Part shown: piece after piece, positions 1 through 10,185 of the stretch
How positions within the stretch are numbered: position 1 is the stretch's first letter
Layout: the number at the start of each line of letters is the position of its first letter
Source: Nostoc sp. UHCC 0926
GTDB taxonomy: Bacteria; Cyanobacteriota; Cyanobacteriia; Cyanobacteriales; Nostocaceae
Length of the DNA: 64,000 nucleotides
Assembly: GCF_028623165.1 (NCBI RefSeq)
Contig: NZ_CP117772.1
Span: 806,001 to 870,000, forward strand
Reading direction: 5' to 3'
Notes under the pieces: model-generated
Databases searched by the model: none
Told to the model about the DNA's origin: nothing
Seen by the model: only the letters and a program-made list of their open reading frames with translations
Position numbers and translations under genes: made by a program

Positions 1-1
1 T

Positions 2-3000
2 CACATTATCTCTGATGGCTGGTCAAAAGGGATACTCATTCGTGAAATGGCAGCGCTTTATGAAGCCTTTTCTACTGGACAACTTTCACCGTTAGCTGAA
101 CTGCCAATCCAATATGCAGACTTCGCAGCTTGGCAGCGACAATGGTTGCAAGCAGAGATACTACAATCCCAGATATCTTACTGGAAAAAGCAGTTAGAGG
201 GGGCATCGGCAACACTAGAGTTACCCACTGACTACCCACGGCCTGCCATTCAAACTTTCCGGGGTACTACTTATTCATTCGAGCTATCTGTCGAGCTATC
301 ACAAGCCCTGAAGAAATTGAGCCAGCAGCAAGGAACTACCTTGTTTATGACTCTACTGGCAGCTTTTCAGACTTTGTTATGGCGATACACAGGGCAAGAA
401 GATATTGTGGTCGGTTCACCCATTGCCAACCGCAATCGTGCGGACATAGAAGGGTTAATTGGATTTTTTGTTAATATCCTGGTACTGCGAACCAATTTGG
501 CAGGTAATCCCACTTTCAAAGAGCTACTGACTCGTGTGCGGGAAATGGCATTGGGAGTTTATGCCCACCAAGATTTGCCTTTTGAGCAGTTAGTAGAAGA
601 ACTGCAACCACAGCGTTCTTTGAATCATACGCCACTGTTCCAGGTGATGTTTGCGCTTCAAAATGCACCGATATCGGCATTAGAGTTGCCTGGTGTGACT
701 TTAAGTCTTCTAGAAAGCGACAGTGGCAGTGCAAAGTTTGATTTGACCCTGGATGTGACAGAAACAGCACAAGGACTAGTTGGCATTCTGGAGTACAATA
801 CTGACTTATTCGAGGCAGGCACTATCCGGCAAATGGCAGGGCATTTGCAAACGTTACTCTCTGGGATTGTCGCTAATCCACAGCAGCGACTCTCAGAGTT
901 ACCGTTGTTAGCTGAAGTCGAGAAAGCGCTGTTAGTGAAGTGGAATGATACTCAGGCTGAGTATCCTAAAGACCAGTGTATTCATCAGTTGTTTGAAGCC
1001 CAGGTGGAACGGACACCCGATGCAGTGGCTGTGGTGTTTGAAGATGAGCAATTGACCTACTGTGAACTCAACGATCGCGCAAACCAACTGGCGCACTACC
1101 TGCGCTCCTTGGGAGTCAAAGCAGAGGTACTGGTGGGAATTTGTGTAGAGCGATCGCTCTCTATGGTCATCGGGCTGTTGGGCATCCTCAAAGCAGGAGG
1201 TGCTTATGTACCTCTCGACCCAATATATCCGAAAGAGCGATTGGCCCTCATGTTACAGGATGGTCAGATACCAGTTCTCTTGACCAAACAGGCACTGCTG
1301 AATGCACTTCCCAAAAACAAATTTAAAATCGTGTGTCTGGATTCAGACTGGACAATCATTGCCCAGGAAAGTCAAGAAGACCTGTTTAATCTAACTCAAC
1401 CTGAAAACTTAGCTTATCTAATTTATACTTCTGGCTCTACTGGAACCCCTAAGGGGGTAATGATACAGCATCGCTCTTTGGTGAACTATACCGAAACTGC
1501 ATGTTTAGAATATGAAATAAAATTGCAAGAGCGCATACTACAGTTTGCCTCAATCAGTTTCGATGCAGCAGCAGAAGAAATCTTTCCATGTCTTGTGCAA
1601 GGTGCTACCCTAGTACTACGCACTGATGCAATGTTGAATTCTATACAAAATTTCTTACAACAATGTCGTAATTTGGGACTGACAGTACTCGACTTGCCCA
1701 CAGCTTTTTGGCACCAAGTCACAGATGAAGTGTCTACTACGAATTTAACACTACCTGAAGCACTACGATTAGTTATCATAGGAGGCGAAAAAGCTGAACC
1801 CTCACGCCTAGAAGCTTGGCAGCAGCAAGTAGGTCAACGAGTGCGGTTGGTCAATAGCTACGGTCCCACAGAAACAACTATTGTGGCAACAATCTGCGAC
1901 TTGTGTGAGTCAATATCTGTTCAGACAGATAAGCGCGAATTGCCAATCGGGCAGGCAATTAGAAATACTGAAACTTACGTACTTGACCCTTATCTGCAAC
2001 TTGTTCCAGTGGGTGTTCCTGGAGAACTTTATATAGGGGGAGTGGGTGTGGCGCGAGGTTATCTCAACCAACCAGAGTTGACAGCTCTTGCATTCATACC
2101 CAATCCATACACTACAGAACCTGGAGCACGTATTTACAAGACGGGCGATTTGGTTCGCTACCGACCGGATGGGAATATAGAGTTTCTAAAGCGCATCGAC
2201 CATCAAGTGAAAATTCGTGGCTTCCGCATTGAGCTCAGAGAGATCGAAGCTTTACTGAATCAACATCCTGCTGTTCAGGAAGCTGTAGTCGTAGCTAGGC
2301 AAGATGAGACAGATTATAAGCGTTTGGTGGCTTATGTAGTTTCAAATATTAAAGATGTTATTGTGGAGGGACAAACGCCACCAAGAGAGTTTAACACTCA
2401 GCAAGTATCCCAGTGGCAGGCAGTCTTTGATAGCCTCTACAACCAGATAGACCCAGAGCAACAGTCGGGTTTCTATATTAAAGGCTGGGAAAGTAGTTAC
2501 ACAGGCTTGCCTATCCCCGATCAAGAAGTGCATGAGTGGATGGAGCAAACAGTTGAGCGGATTTTGGCTTTACAGCCAACCCGTGTACTGGAAATTGGTT
2601 CTGGTGGTAGCGGTCTAATGCTTTTCCGAATTGCTCGTAATTGCACACAATACTGTGCAACAGACATCTCAGAAAATGCTTTGCATATTCTCCAGCAACA
2701 GTTCAACAAGTTAGGGCAAGATCTGCCTGGGGTAAGTTTCATCCAGAAGGCAGCAGATGACTTCACAGCGATAAATACGGGTACGTTCGACACAGTATTC
2801 ATAGTCTCAGTAGCCCAATACTTCCCGAGTGTTGACTACTTATTGAAAGTGTTGGAAGGTGCTGTAAATGTGGTACAGTCTGGAGGCTTTATCTTTTTGG
2901 GAGATGTTCGCAACCTATGCTTATTAGAGGCTTTTCATACCTCTGTTCAGCTACATCGGGCACCAGCCTCCCTCTCTGTACTGGAGTTACAGCAGCGCGT

Positions 3001-4159
3001 GCAAAAGCAAATATTTGCAGAAAAGCAATTGCTTATTGACCCAGCTTTCTTCATCGCGTTAAAACAGCATCTACCCAAGATTAGCCATGTGGAAATTCAT
3101 CTCGAACGCGGGTATTCTCATAATGAGTTGACTAAATTCCGCTACGATGTGATTCTTCATGTAGAACATGAAGTTTATCCTACAGTAGAAATTTCATGGT
3201 TAAATTGGCAGGAAGCAAAGTTGACGCTTTCATCTGTCCGTCAATTAATTGTAGAGACTCAACCGGATATTTTAGGAATTACTGGTGTACCTAATGCTCG
3301 TGTTCTGGCAGATATCCAAGCTGTGGAATTACTCAAAAACTCTGAAGGTCTCACAAATACTGGTGATTTACGGGAAGCTCTCCAGAGAACTGTAAGTACT
3401 GGCGTAGACCCTGAAGAACTATGGGCTTTAAGTGAAGAACTACCTTACACCATCAATATTAGCTGGTTAGATTCTAGTGTCGATGGTCAATACCAAGTGG
3501 TATTTAAAAAGCACACAACTGAATTGATAATGAAGTCTATAGCAGTGATTCCTCCTTGCACTAAAAAAACTACTAGTCCTCAGTCTTGGAGCGATTATGC
3601 CAATACCCCACTACAGGCAATGTCCACTACTCACCTTGTGTCCTTGCTACGGCAGCACTTAGGATCGAAGTTGCCTGAGTATATGGTGCCGTCAGCATTC
3701 GTGATGTTGAATGCTCTGCCGTTGACGCCAAATGGTAAAGTAGATCGCAGGGTGCTACCTTCAGCAGAGGGTCTTCGCCCAGAGTTAGAAACTGCTTACG
3801 TAATGCCACAAACTGAACTAGAGCAAACCATTGCTAATATTTGGCACAAAGCACTCAATGTAGAGAAAGTAGGTATTCACGATAACTTTTTTGAACTTGG
3901 TGGTCATTCATTGCTCATAGTTCAAATTCATAGTCAACTGTGTGAAATTTTCAAAACAGATTTATCAATGCTCGATATGTTTAGATATCCCACCATAAGC
4001 TCCTTAGTAGAGTACTTCAGTCAAGCCAATAATAAAATCTCATCTTCTGGTGACATTAATATTCAAACTGAGAAGCTGAAACAAGGTAAATATCAACAAA
4101 GCAAACGTCTTCAAAAAATGAAATTAATCGCAAATAGTACAGGAATTGACGAAGAATGA
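2..4159 (+). CDS. NRPS module C(partial)-A-NMT-PCP, 5' truncated by window edge
   Basis: Non-ribosomal peptide synthetase adding one N-methylated amino acid. The open frame runs to the window edge; its first residues (HIISDGWS) are the end of a condensation HHxxxDG motif, so the gene starts upstream and the first internal ATG (47) is not the start. The C-domain remainder ends near 910. The adenylation domain follows (YTSGSTGTPKG near 1430, NSYGPTETT near 1852, YKTGDLVRY near 2136). A methyltransferase is inserted between A8 and A10 at about 2340-3540, with SAM motif VLEIGSGGSG near 2588. A10 (NGKVDRR) lies near 3730 and the PCP serine motif DNFFELGGHSLL near 3880. The specificity residues I read, D-A-E-D-I-G-S-I-V, have acidic positions that hint at a basic substrate, but this is weak. 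The stop overlaps the next gene by 4 bases (ATGA), implying translational coupling. Confidence 0.95.
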   Translation, partial: HIISDGWSKGILIREMAALYEAFSTGQLSPLAELPIQYADFAAWQRQWLQAEILQSQISYWKKQLEGASATLELPTDYPRPAIQTFRGTTYSFELSVELSQALKKLSQQQGTTLFMTLLAAFQTLLWRYTGQEDIVVGSPIANRNRADIEGLIGFFVNILVLRTNLAGNPTFKELLTRVREMALGVYAHQDLPFEQLVEELQPQRSLNHTPLFQVMFALQNAPISALELPGVTLSLLESDSGSAKFDLTLDVTETAQGLVGILEYNTDLFEAGTIRQMAGHLQTLLSGIVANPQQRLSELPLLAEVEKALLVKWNDTQAEYPKDQCIHQLFEAQVERTPDAVAVVFEDEQLTYCELNDRANQLAHYLRSLGVKAEVLVGICVERSLSMVIGLLGILKAGGAYVPLDPIYPKERLALMLQDGQIPVLLTKQALLNALPKNKFKIVCLDSDWTIIAQESQEDLFNLTQPENLAYLIYTSGSTGTPKGVMIQHRSLVNYTETACLEYEIKLQERILQFASISFDAAAEEIFPCLVQGATLVLRTDAMLNSIQNFLQQCRNLGLTVLDLPTAFWHQVTDEVSTTNLTLPEALRLVIIGGEKAEPSRLEAWQQQVGQRVRLVNSYGPTETTIVATICDLCESISVQTDKRELPIGQAIRNTETYVLDPYLQLVPVGVPGELYIGGVGVARGYLNQPELTALAFIPNPYTTEPGARIYKTGDLVRYRPDGNIEFLKRIDHQVKIRGFRIELREIEALLNQHPAVQEAVVVARQDETDYKRLVAYVVSNIKDVIVEGQTPPREFNTQQVSQWQAVFDSLYNQIDPEQQSGFYIKGWESSYTGLPIPDQEVHEWMEQTVERILALQPTRVLEIGSGGSGLMLFRIARNCTQYCATDISENALHILQQQFNKLGQDLPGVSFIQKAADDFTAINTGTFDTVFIVSVAQYFPSVDYLLKVLEGAVNVVQSGGFIFLGDVRNLCLLEAFHTSVQLHRAPASLSVLELQQRVQKQIFAEKQLLIDPAFFIALKQHLPKISHVEIHLERGYSHNELTKFRYDVILHVEHEVYPTVEISWLNWQEAKLTLSSVRQLIVETQPDILGITGVPNARVLADIQAVELLKNSEGLTNTGDLREALQRTVSTGVDPEELWALSEELPYTINISWLDSSVDGQYQVVFKKHTTELIMKSIAVIPPCTKKTTSPQSWSDYANTPLQAMSTTHLVSLLRQHLGSKLPEYMVPSAFVMLNALPLTPNGKVDRRVLPSAEGLRPELETAYVMPQTELEQTIANIWHKALNVEKVGIHDNFFELGGHSLLIVQIHSQLCEIFKTDLSMLDMFRYPTISSLVEYFSQANNKISSSGDINIQTEKLKQGKYQQSKRLQKMKLIANSTGIDEE

Positions 4160-7100
4160 ATAATTCGACAGCATCTTCTCCAAGGAATGGCTCAGAAATA
4201 GCTATTATCGGTATGGGAGGACGTTTTCCTGAAGCCAAAAATATTGATGAATTTTGGAAAAATCTCCAGAATGGAATAGAATCAATCTCTTTTTTCACCG
4301 ATGAAGAACTCTTGTCATCAGGGATAGATTCATCTGTCTTAAGTGATCCTAACTATGTAAAAGCACAGGCTACATTAAAAGATGTAGAATTTTTTGACGC
4401 TTCATTCTTTGGCTTTAATCCCAGAGAAGCAGAAATCACTGATCCGCAACACCGGCTTTTTTTAGAGTGTGCTTGGGAAGCCCTTGAAAATGCTGGATAT
4501 GACTCAGAAACTTACAAAGGTAGCATTGGTGTTTATGCCGGATCTAGTTTGAGTGACTACTTAATCAAGCTTTATTTAAATCAAAATATTATACAATCTC
4601 TTTCTCATGACCAACTAGTGATTGGATGTGACAAAGATTATTTAACCACACGCGTTTCTTACAAACTCAATCTGGATGGACCGAGTTATACTGTTCAAAC
4701 AGCCTGCTCGACTTCATTAGTTGCTGTCCACTTGGCTTGCCAAAGTTTGCTGAATGGTGAATGTGATATTGCTTTGGCTGGTGGAGTTTCTATCAGATTG
4801 GCAAGAAAAGCTGGATATCTTTACACAGAAGGAGGTATACAATCTCCTGATGGACACTGCCGCGCCTTTGATACTAAAGCACAAGGAACTGTTAGCGGTG
4901 AGGGTGTAGGCATTGTGGTATTAAAGCGATTAGAGGAGGCTCTTGCCGATGGTGATTGCATTCATGCTGTCATCAAAGGTTCAGCCATCAATAATGATGG
5001 TTCGTTCAAAGTTAGCTATACAGCCCCCCGTATCGATACCCAAGCAAAAGTTATTAGAACGGCTCAAATCATCGCGGAAGTAGAACCTCAGACAATTACT
5101 TATATTGAGGCACACGGCACAGCAACACCCATAGGAGATCCCATTGAAATTGCAGCGCTGACACAAGCTTTTCGCTCCAGTACTCGGAAGAAGGGATTCT
5201 GTGCAATTGGTTCAGTTAAAACCAATATCGGACATTTGGACGCTGCTGCTGGTGTGGCTGGATTGATCAAAACCACGCTAGCACTTAAGCACAAACAGAT
5301 ACCACCCAGCTTGCATTTTCAAGAACCATCACCTCAGATTGATTTTATTAACAGTCCTTTTTACGTTAATAACTCTCTTTCTGATTGGAAGACAAACATA
5401 AACGGTATTCCGCGTCGCGCTGGAGTTAGTTCCTTTGGGATAGGGGGAACAAATGCCCATGCGATTCTGGAAGAAGCCCCAGTTGTCGAGCCATCAGGTT
5501 CTTCGCGTCCCTGGCAGTTGTTGCTGTTCTCAGCTAAGACTAGTACAGCGATAAAAACTGTCACAACTAATATAGCTGCTCATCTCCAGCAGCATACTTT
5601 GAACTTGGCTGATGTCGCTTACACTCTAAAGGTAGGTCGCCGAGCTTTTAACCATCGCCGCATGGTAGTGTGTCAAAATCTCGATGATGCTGTGAAGGTA
5701 CTGAGTAGTGAAGATCCACAACAAGTATTCACCCACTATCAAGAATCATGTAATCGCCCTGTAGTCTTTATGTTTTCTGGACAAGGGGCGCAGTACGTAA
5801 ATATGGGCAGGGAACTTTACCAGAGTGAACCCATCTTCAGAGAGCAAGTTGATCAGTGTTGTGAAGTATTAAAACCTCATATTGGGCTGGATTTGCGTAC
5901 TGTGCTTTATCCAAGTGAACAACAGGCTCAACAAGCAACACAGCAGTTACTACAAACTGCTATTACTCAACCAGCACTGTTTGTGATTGAGTATGCCCTA
6001 GCTCAGTTGTGGATGGTATGGGGTGTACAACCTGAGGCAATGATTGGTCACAGTATTGGGGAATATGTGGCAGCCACTCTGGCTGGAGTTTTCTCCCTCG
6101 AAGATGCCCTGGCACTGGTAGCGCAGCGAGGAAAACTGATCCAGCAGTTGCCAACTGGTGCAATGCTGTCGGTTCAACTTCCAGAAGACGAGGTACAACC
6201 CTTATTGGAACCAGAACTATCTTTAGCTGCGAGCAATAGTCCCTCCTCCTGTGTAGTGTCGGGTTCTACAGAAGCAGTAGAAAAATTGCAACAGCAGCTA
6301 CAAGAAAAAGGTGCAGGCTGTCGGCGACTGCATACTTCCCATGCCTTTCATTCCCAGATGATGGAACCCATCATAGACCAATATACACAGAACTTACAAC
6401 TCGTCAAACTCAATCCTCCTCAAATTCCATTTGTCTCCAACGTTAGTGGGACATGGATTACACAAGCTGAAGCCACAGACCCCAACTATTGGGCGACGCA
6501 TCTACGGCAGCCAGTGCGCTTTAGCGAAGGGGTCACGGAGTTGTTCAAACAACCAAAGCGAATCTTCCTAGAAGTTGGTTCAGGGCGGACGTTAAGCACT
6601 TTTACTAAACAGCATCAACAGGAAGAATTAATAGCGCTGACATCACTACGTCATCCCCAGGAACAACAGTCAGATGTGGCATTTTTACTTAATACTTTAG
6701 GTCGGTTATGGCTTTTCGGTGTTCAAATCGATTGGTCTAGTTTTTACACGCATGAACGGCGTCATCGCATCCCTCTACCGACGTATCCATTTGAGCGTCA
6801 GCGTTACTGGATTGAGACAAACCCTGAAACTAACCTAGCTACGGTATCACAAAAACCATTACACAAAAAGCAAAATATTGCGGACTGGTTTTATGTTCCT
6901 TCTTGGAAACACTGTTTGCTCCCCGTGCAGGCGCGAGATGTAACATCAACAGACCAAAAGTCATACTGGTTAGTCTTTATTGATGATGTTGGAGTAGGTT
7001 CTCAAATTGCCAAACAACTCGAACAGCAAGGCCATGATGTCATCACCGTCACAGTAGGAGAACAATTTACCAAGCAGAGCGATCGCCTCTACGCAATTAA

Positions 7101-10100
7101 TCCACAAGCTAGCAATGATTATGATACTTTGCTTAAAGAACTTAGCACGTTGGATTTAAATCCAAATGCGATCGCCCATTTTTGGAGTCTTACACCGAAC
7201 AAGGGGAAAGAATCACCGCATCAGTTCTTTGATGAATGTCAAAATTTAGGTTTCTATAGTCTACTTTTCCTCGTGCAGGCGCTGGGAAAACAGGAAATTA
7301 CTGATTCCCTCCAAATTCTAGCAGTGACCAACAATGTGCAGGAAGTGAATGGCGATGAAAAGTTATGCCCTGAAAAGGCGACTGTTTTGGGAATATGTAA
7401 GGTCATTCCACAAGAGTACTCCAACATCACCTGCCGTAGCATTGATATAGTCATTCCTGAATTACGGACTTCTCAAGAAAATCAACTTATAGACCAACTC
7501 CTGGCAGAATTCACTCATAATGCTTCTGAGAATGTGGTTGCCTACCGTAGCAAGCATCGATGGGTGCAAACTTTTGAGCCAGTACAACTGGAGAAACCAG
7601 AGTCGGGAACAATACCTCTAAGGGAAGGAGGAGTGTACCTGATTACTGGTGGTCTTGGGGGAATTGGCTTGGTGCTGGCAGAATATCTAGCACAGACAGT
7701 GCGTGCCAAACTGGTTCTGACAGGGCGTTCAGGTCTTCCCCAAAACAATGAGTGGTCTCAATGGTTAGCAACTCATGATGAGAATGATCATGTGAGCCGC
7801 AAAATTAAGAAAGTGCAGGCATTAGAGGCGTTAGGTGCTCAAGTTCTAGTTTGCAGCGCTGATATTGCCTATGAAGAACAAATGCGGGCTGTGATGAGTC
7901 AGGCATCAAAGCGCTTTGGTCAGATTCATGGTGTAATCCATGCGGCAGGAATTGGAGGTGGTGGTTTAATTCAATTCCAGACAACAGAAAAGGTAGCAAG
8001 TGTTTTTGCATCCAAAGTAAAAGGAACACAAGTGCTTGATATTCTTTTCAAGGATGTTCAGCTAGATTTTCTGGTATTGTGTTCATCTCACATATCGATA
8101 TTAGCAGGACCTGGGCGGGTAGACTATTGCACAGCAAATGCTTTTCTTGATGCTTTCGCTCACCACAATACTTCCAGACATAGCCCATTCACTGTATCTA
8201 TTAACTGGGAGAATTGGTTAGAGGTGGGGATGTCAGTAGACGAAGCGTTGCGACAGAATCTCAAACCTGAAGAAGTTTTAGCGAACGCAATGTCTTCCAA
8301 GGAAGGCGTGGATGCCTTTAGCCGCATTCTTTGTAAAAGACTACCACAGGTAATAGTGTCGCCGGAGAATTTCCATGTTTGGATTGAGCGGAGCAATGCT
8401 AATTTTGCGTCCGTAGCATCTAGTGCCTTGGAAAGAGTAGAGAAGGCTCGTCCATCCAAACCAGTACACCCACGACCTCAACTAAGCAATGCTTATGTAG
8501 TTCCTAGAAATGAGGTCGAGCAAACTTTTGCTGATATCTGGCAACAATTGATAGGTATTGAGCAGATTGGTATACACGATAACTTCTTTGATTTGGGCGG
8601 GGATTCCCTTGTTGGCATTCTGGTCAGTGCTAGATCTCATAAAGCAGGCTTCCGGATTAACCCTCAACAGATATTTGAGCATCAGACAATTGCTGAGTTA
8701 GCAGCAGTGGCAGATACAACACAAGTGATACAGGCTGAACAGGGCTTAGTAACTGATTTAGTTCCCCTAGCGCCCATGCAGCACTGGTTCTTTGAACAGA
8801 ATCAGCCCCAAGCACACCACTGGAACCAGGCAGTTTTGCTAGAGGCACTGCAAGTCATTGATGCAGTTTTGTTGGAGCAGGCATTCCGGCAAGTACTAGT
8901 GCACCACGATGCACTTCGCCTGAGATTTATGTCCTCTGAATCTGGCTGGCAGCAGGTCAACGCTAGCCCCGAAGAGGTTATACCATTTACACGTCTGGAT
9001 TTGTCGGCATTCTCAAGAGAGGTTCAAAAATCTGCTATTGAAACAACTGCTGCAGAAACACAAGCCAGTCTGAACTTGTCAACAGGACCGATTGTGCGGG
9101 TTGTCCTCTTTGAACTGGGTGCCAACTCTTCAAGCCGCTTGCTAGTTGTCATCCACCACTTAGCGGTAGATTTCGGGTCTTGGCGAATCTTGTTAGAAGA
9201 TATCCAGAGTGCTTATCAGCAACTCAGTCAGGGTCAGACAATTCAGCTTCCGCAGAAGACAACTTCCTTCAAGCAGTGGTCTTTCCAATTAAAGGAGTAT
9301 GCTCACTCAACCAAGCTGCAGCAAGAGATGGATTACTGGTTGAGCGAACTTAACAAACAAGTTTCCTGCCTACCGATGGATTATCCTAGAGGTATTAACA
9401 CTGTAGCATCAGTTCAAACAGTATCAGTAGCGATGAATGCAGAAGAGACTCAAGCGCTGCTACAGGAGATTCCATCGCTTTATAGAACCAATATACAAGA
9501 GGTTCTGCTCACTGCTCTTGCACAAGCTTTTGCACAATGGACAGGTGTCAACTCGCTGCTAGTTGATCTAGAAGGAAATGGGCGGGAGGCAACTATAGAT
9601 CATGTAGATATATCGCGGACAGTAGGTTGGTTCACTACAATCTATCCTGTACTTTTGGATTTAGAGAATGCTAACAATCCAGGAGATGCATTGAAAGTCG
9701 TTAAAGAGCAATTTCGTTGCATTTCTAATCAAGGCATTGATTATGGAGTGCTACGCTACCTGAGTAAAGATGCGGGAGTTACTGAGAAAATTCGGTCACT
9801 TCCTCAAGCAGAGGTTATTTTCCTTTACCTTGGTCAATTTGGTAAAAGCTTGCCTCAGTCAACTTTTTTCAGACCGACTGGAGAATTTAGTGGACCGGAG
9901 CACAGTCCACAAGGAACTCGCTCTCATCTGCTAGAGGTGACTGGGTCGGTTACTGAAGACCAGTTAGCACTGTCTTGGAAGTATAGCTCTAATGTGCATC
10001 GACGTGAGACTATAGAAAAACTATCTCATAGTTTTGTAGAAGCGCTCAAGTCTCTTATCATCCACTCTCAATATAAAAAAGCAGGAGGGTATATCCCTTC

Positions 10101-10185
10101 AGACTTTTCCGCAGCAAAGATAAGCCAAGAAAATTTGAGTAAGTTGTTGGCTCAGGCTGGTCAATCAGACAGGGAGAATTCTTAA
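4156..10185 (+). CDS. Hybrid PKS module KS-AT-KR-carrier with C-terminal epimerization-type domain
   Basis: Type I polyketide synthase module of 2009 residues extending the peptide by one malonyl unit. Ketosynthase about 11-440 with active Cys184 (TACSTS), HGTATPIGDP and NIGHLDAAAG motifs. Acyltransferase about 535-840 with GHSIGEY (Ser633) and HAFHS, the malonyl-type signature. Ketoreductase about 1155-1350 (TGGLGGIG; SSHISILAG...DYCTANAF). The carrier domain has Ser1484 in GGDSL, an NRPS-type motif usual before epimerases. Residues about 1510-1990 are an epimerization-type domain (PMQHWFF, HHLAVDFGSW, EGNGRE, RTVGWFT). Its HHxxxDG and EGHGRE motifs are both altered. No dehydratase, enoylreductase or C-methyltransferase is seen, so a beta-hydroxyacyl product is expected. 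Overlaps the previous gene by 4 bases and the next by 1 base (TAATG). Confidence 0.95.
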   Translation: MNNSTASSPRNGSEIAIIGMGGRFPEAKNIDEFWKNLQNGIESISFFTDEELLSSGIDSSVLSDPNYVKAQATLKDVEFFDASFFGFNPREAEITDPQHRLFLECAWEALENAGYDSETYKGSIGVYAGSSLSDYLIKLYLNQNIIQSLSHDQLVIGCDKDYLTTRVSYKLNLDGPSYTVQTACSTSLVAVHLACQSLLNGECDIALAGGVSIRLARKAGYLYTEGGIQSPDGHCRAFDTKAQGTVSGEGVGIVVLKRLEEALADGDCIHAVIKGSAINNDGSFKVSYTAPRIDTQAKVIRTAQIIAEVEPQTITYIEAHGTATPIGDPIEIAALTQAFRSSTRKKGFCAIGSVKTNIGHLDAAAGVAGLIKTTLALKHKQIPPSLHFQEPSPQIDFINSPFYVNNSLSDWKTNINGIPRRAGVSSFGIGGTNAHAILEEAPVVEPSGSSRPWQLLLFSAKTSTAIKTVTTNIAAHLQQHTLNLADVAYTLKVGRRAFNHRRMVVCQNLDDAVKVLSSEDPQQVFTHYQESCNRPVVFMFSGQGAQYVNMGRELYQSEPIFREQVDQCCEVLKPHIGLDLRTVLYPSEQQAQQATQQLLQTAITQPALFVIEYALAQLWMVWGVQPEAMIGHSIGEYVAATLAGVFSLEDALALVAQRGKLIQQLPTGAMLSVQLPEDEVQPLLEPELSLAASNSPSSCVVSGSTEAVEKLQQQLQEKGAGCRRLHTSHAFHSQMMEPIIDQYTQNLQLVKLNPPQIPFVSNVSGTWITQAEATDPNYWATHLRQPVRFSEGVTELFKQPKRIFLEVGSGRTLSTFTKQHQQEELIALTSLRHPQEQQSDVAFLLNTLGRLWLFGVQIDWSSFYTHERRHRIPLPTYPFERQRYWIETNPETNLATVSQKPLHKKQNIADWFYVPSWKHCLLPVQARDVTSTDQKSYWLVFIDDVGVGSQIAKQLEQQGHDVITVTVGEQFTKQSDRLYAINPQASNDYDTLLKELSTLDLNPNAIAHFWSLTPNKGKESPHQFFDECQNLGFYSLLFLVQALGKQEITDSLQILAVTNNVQEVNGDEKLCPEKATVLGICKVIPQEYSNITCRSIDIVIPELRTSQENQLIDQLLAEFTHNASENVVAYRSKHRWVQTFEPVQLEKPESGTIPLREGGVYLITGGLGGIGLVLAEYLAQTVRAKLVLTGRSGLPQNNEWSQWLATHDENDHVSRKIKKVQALEALGAQVLVCSADIAYEEQMRAVMSQASKRFGQIHGVIHAAGIGGGGLIQFQTTEKVASVFASKVKGTQVLDILFKDVQLDFLVLCSSHISILAGPGRVDYCTANAFLDAFAHHNTSRHSPFTVSINWENWLEVGMSVDEALRQNLKPEEVLANAMSSKEGVDAFSRILCKRLPQVIVSPENFHVWIERSNANFASVASSALERVEKARPSKPVHPRPQLSNAYVVPRNEVEQTFADIWQQLIGIEQIGIHDNFFDLGGDSLVGILVSARSHKAGFRINPQQIFEHQTIAELAAVADTTQVIQAEQGLVTDLVPLAPMQHWFFEQNQPQAHHWNQAVLLEALQVIDAVLLEQAFRQVLVHHDALRLRFMSSESGWQQVNASPEEVIPFTRLDLSAFSREVQKSAIETTAAETQASLNLSTGPIVRVVLFELGANSSSRLLVVIHHLAVDFGSWRILLEDIQSAYQQLSQGQTIQLPQKTTSFKQWSFQLKEYAHSTKLQQEMDYWLSELNKQVSCLPMDYPRGINTVASVQTVSVAMNAEETQALLQEIPSLYRTNIQEVLLTALAQAFAQWTGVNSLLVDLEGNGREATIDHVDISRTVGWFTTIYPVLLDLENANNPGDALKVVKEQFRCISNQGIDYGVLRYLSKDAGVTEKIRSLPQAEVIFLYLGQFGKSLPQSTFFRPTGEFSGPEHSPQGTRSHLLEVTGSVTEDQLALSWKYSSNVHRRETIEKLSHSFVEALKSLIIHSQYKKAGGYIPSDFSAAKISQENLSKLLAQAGQSDRENS

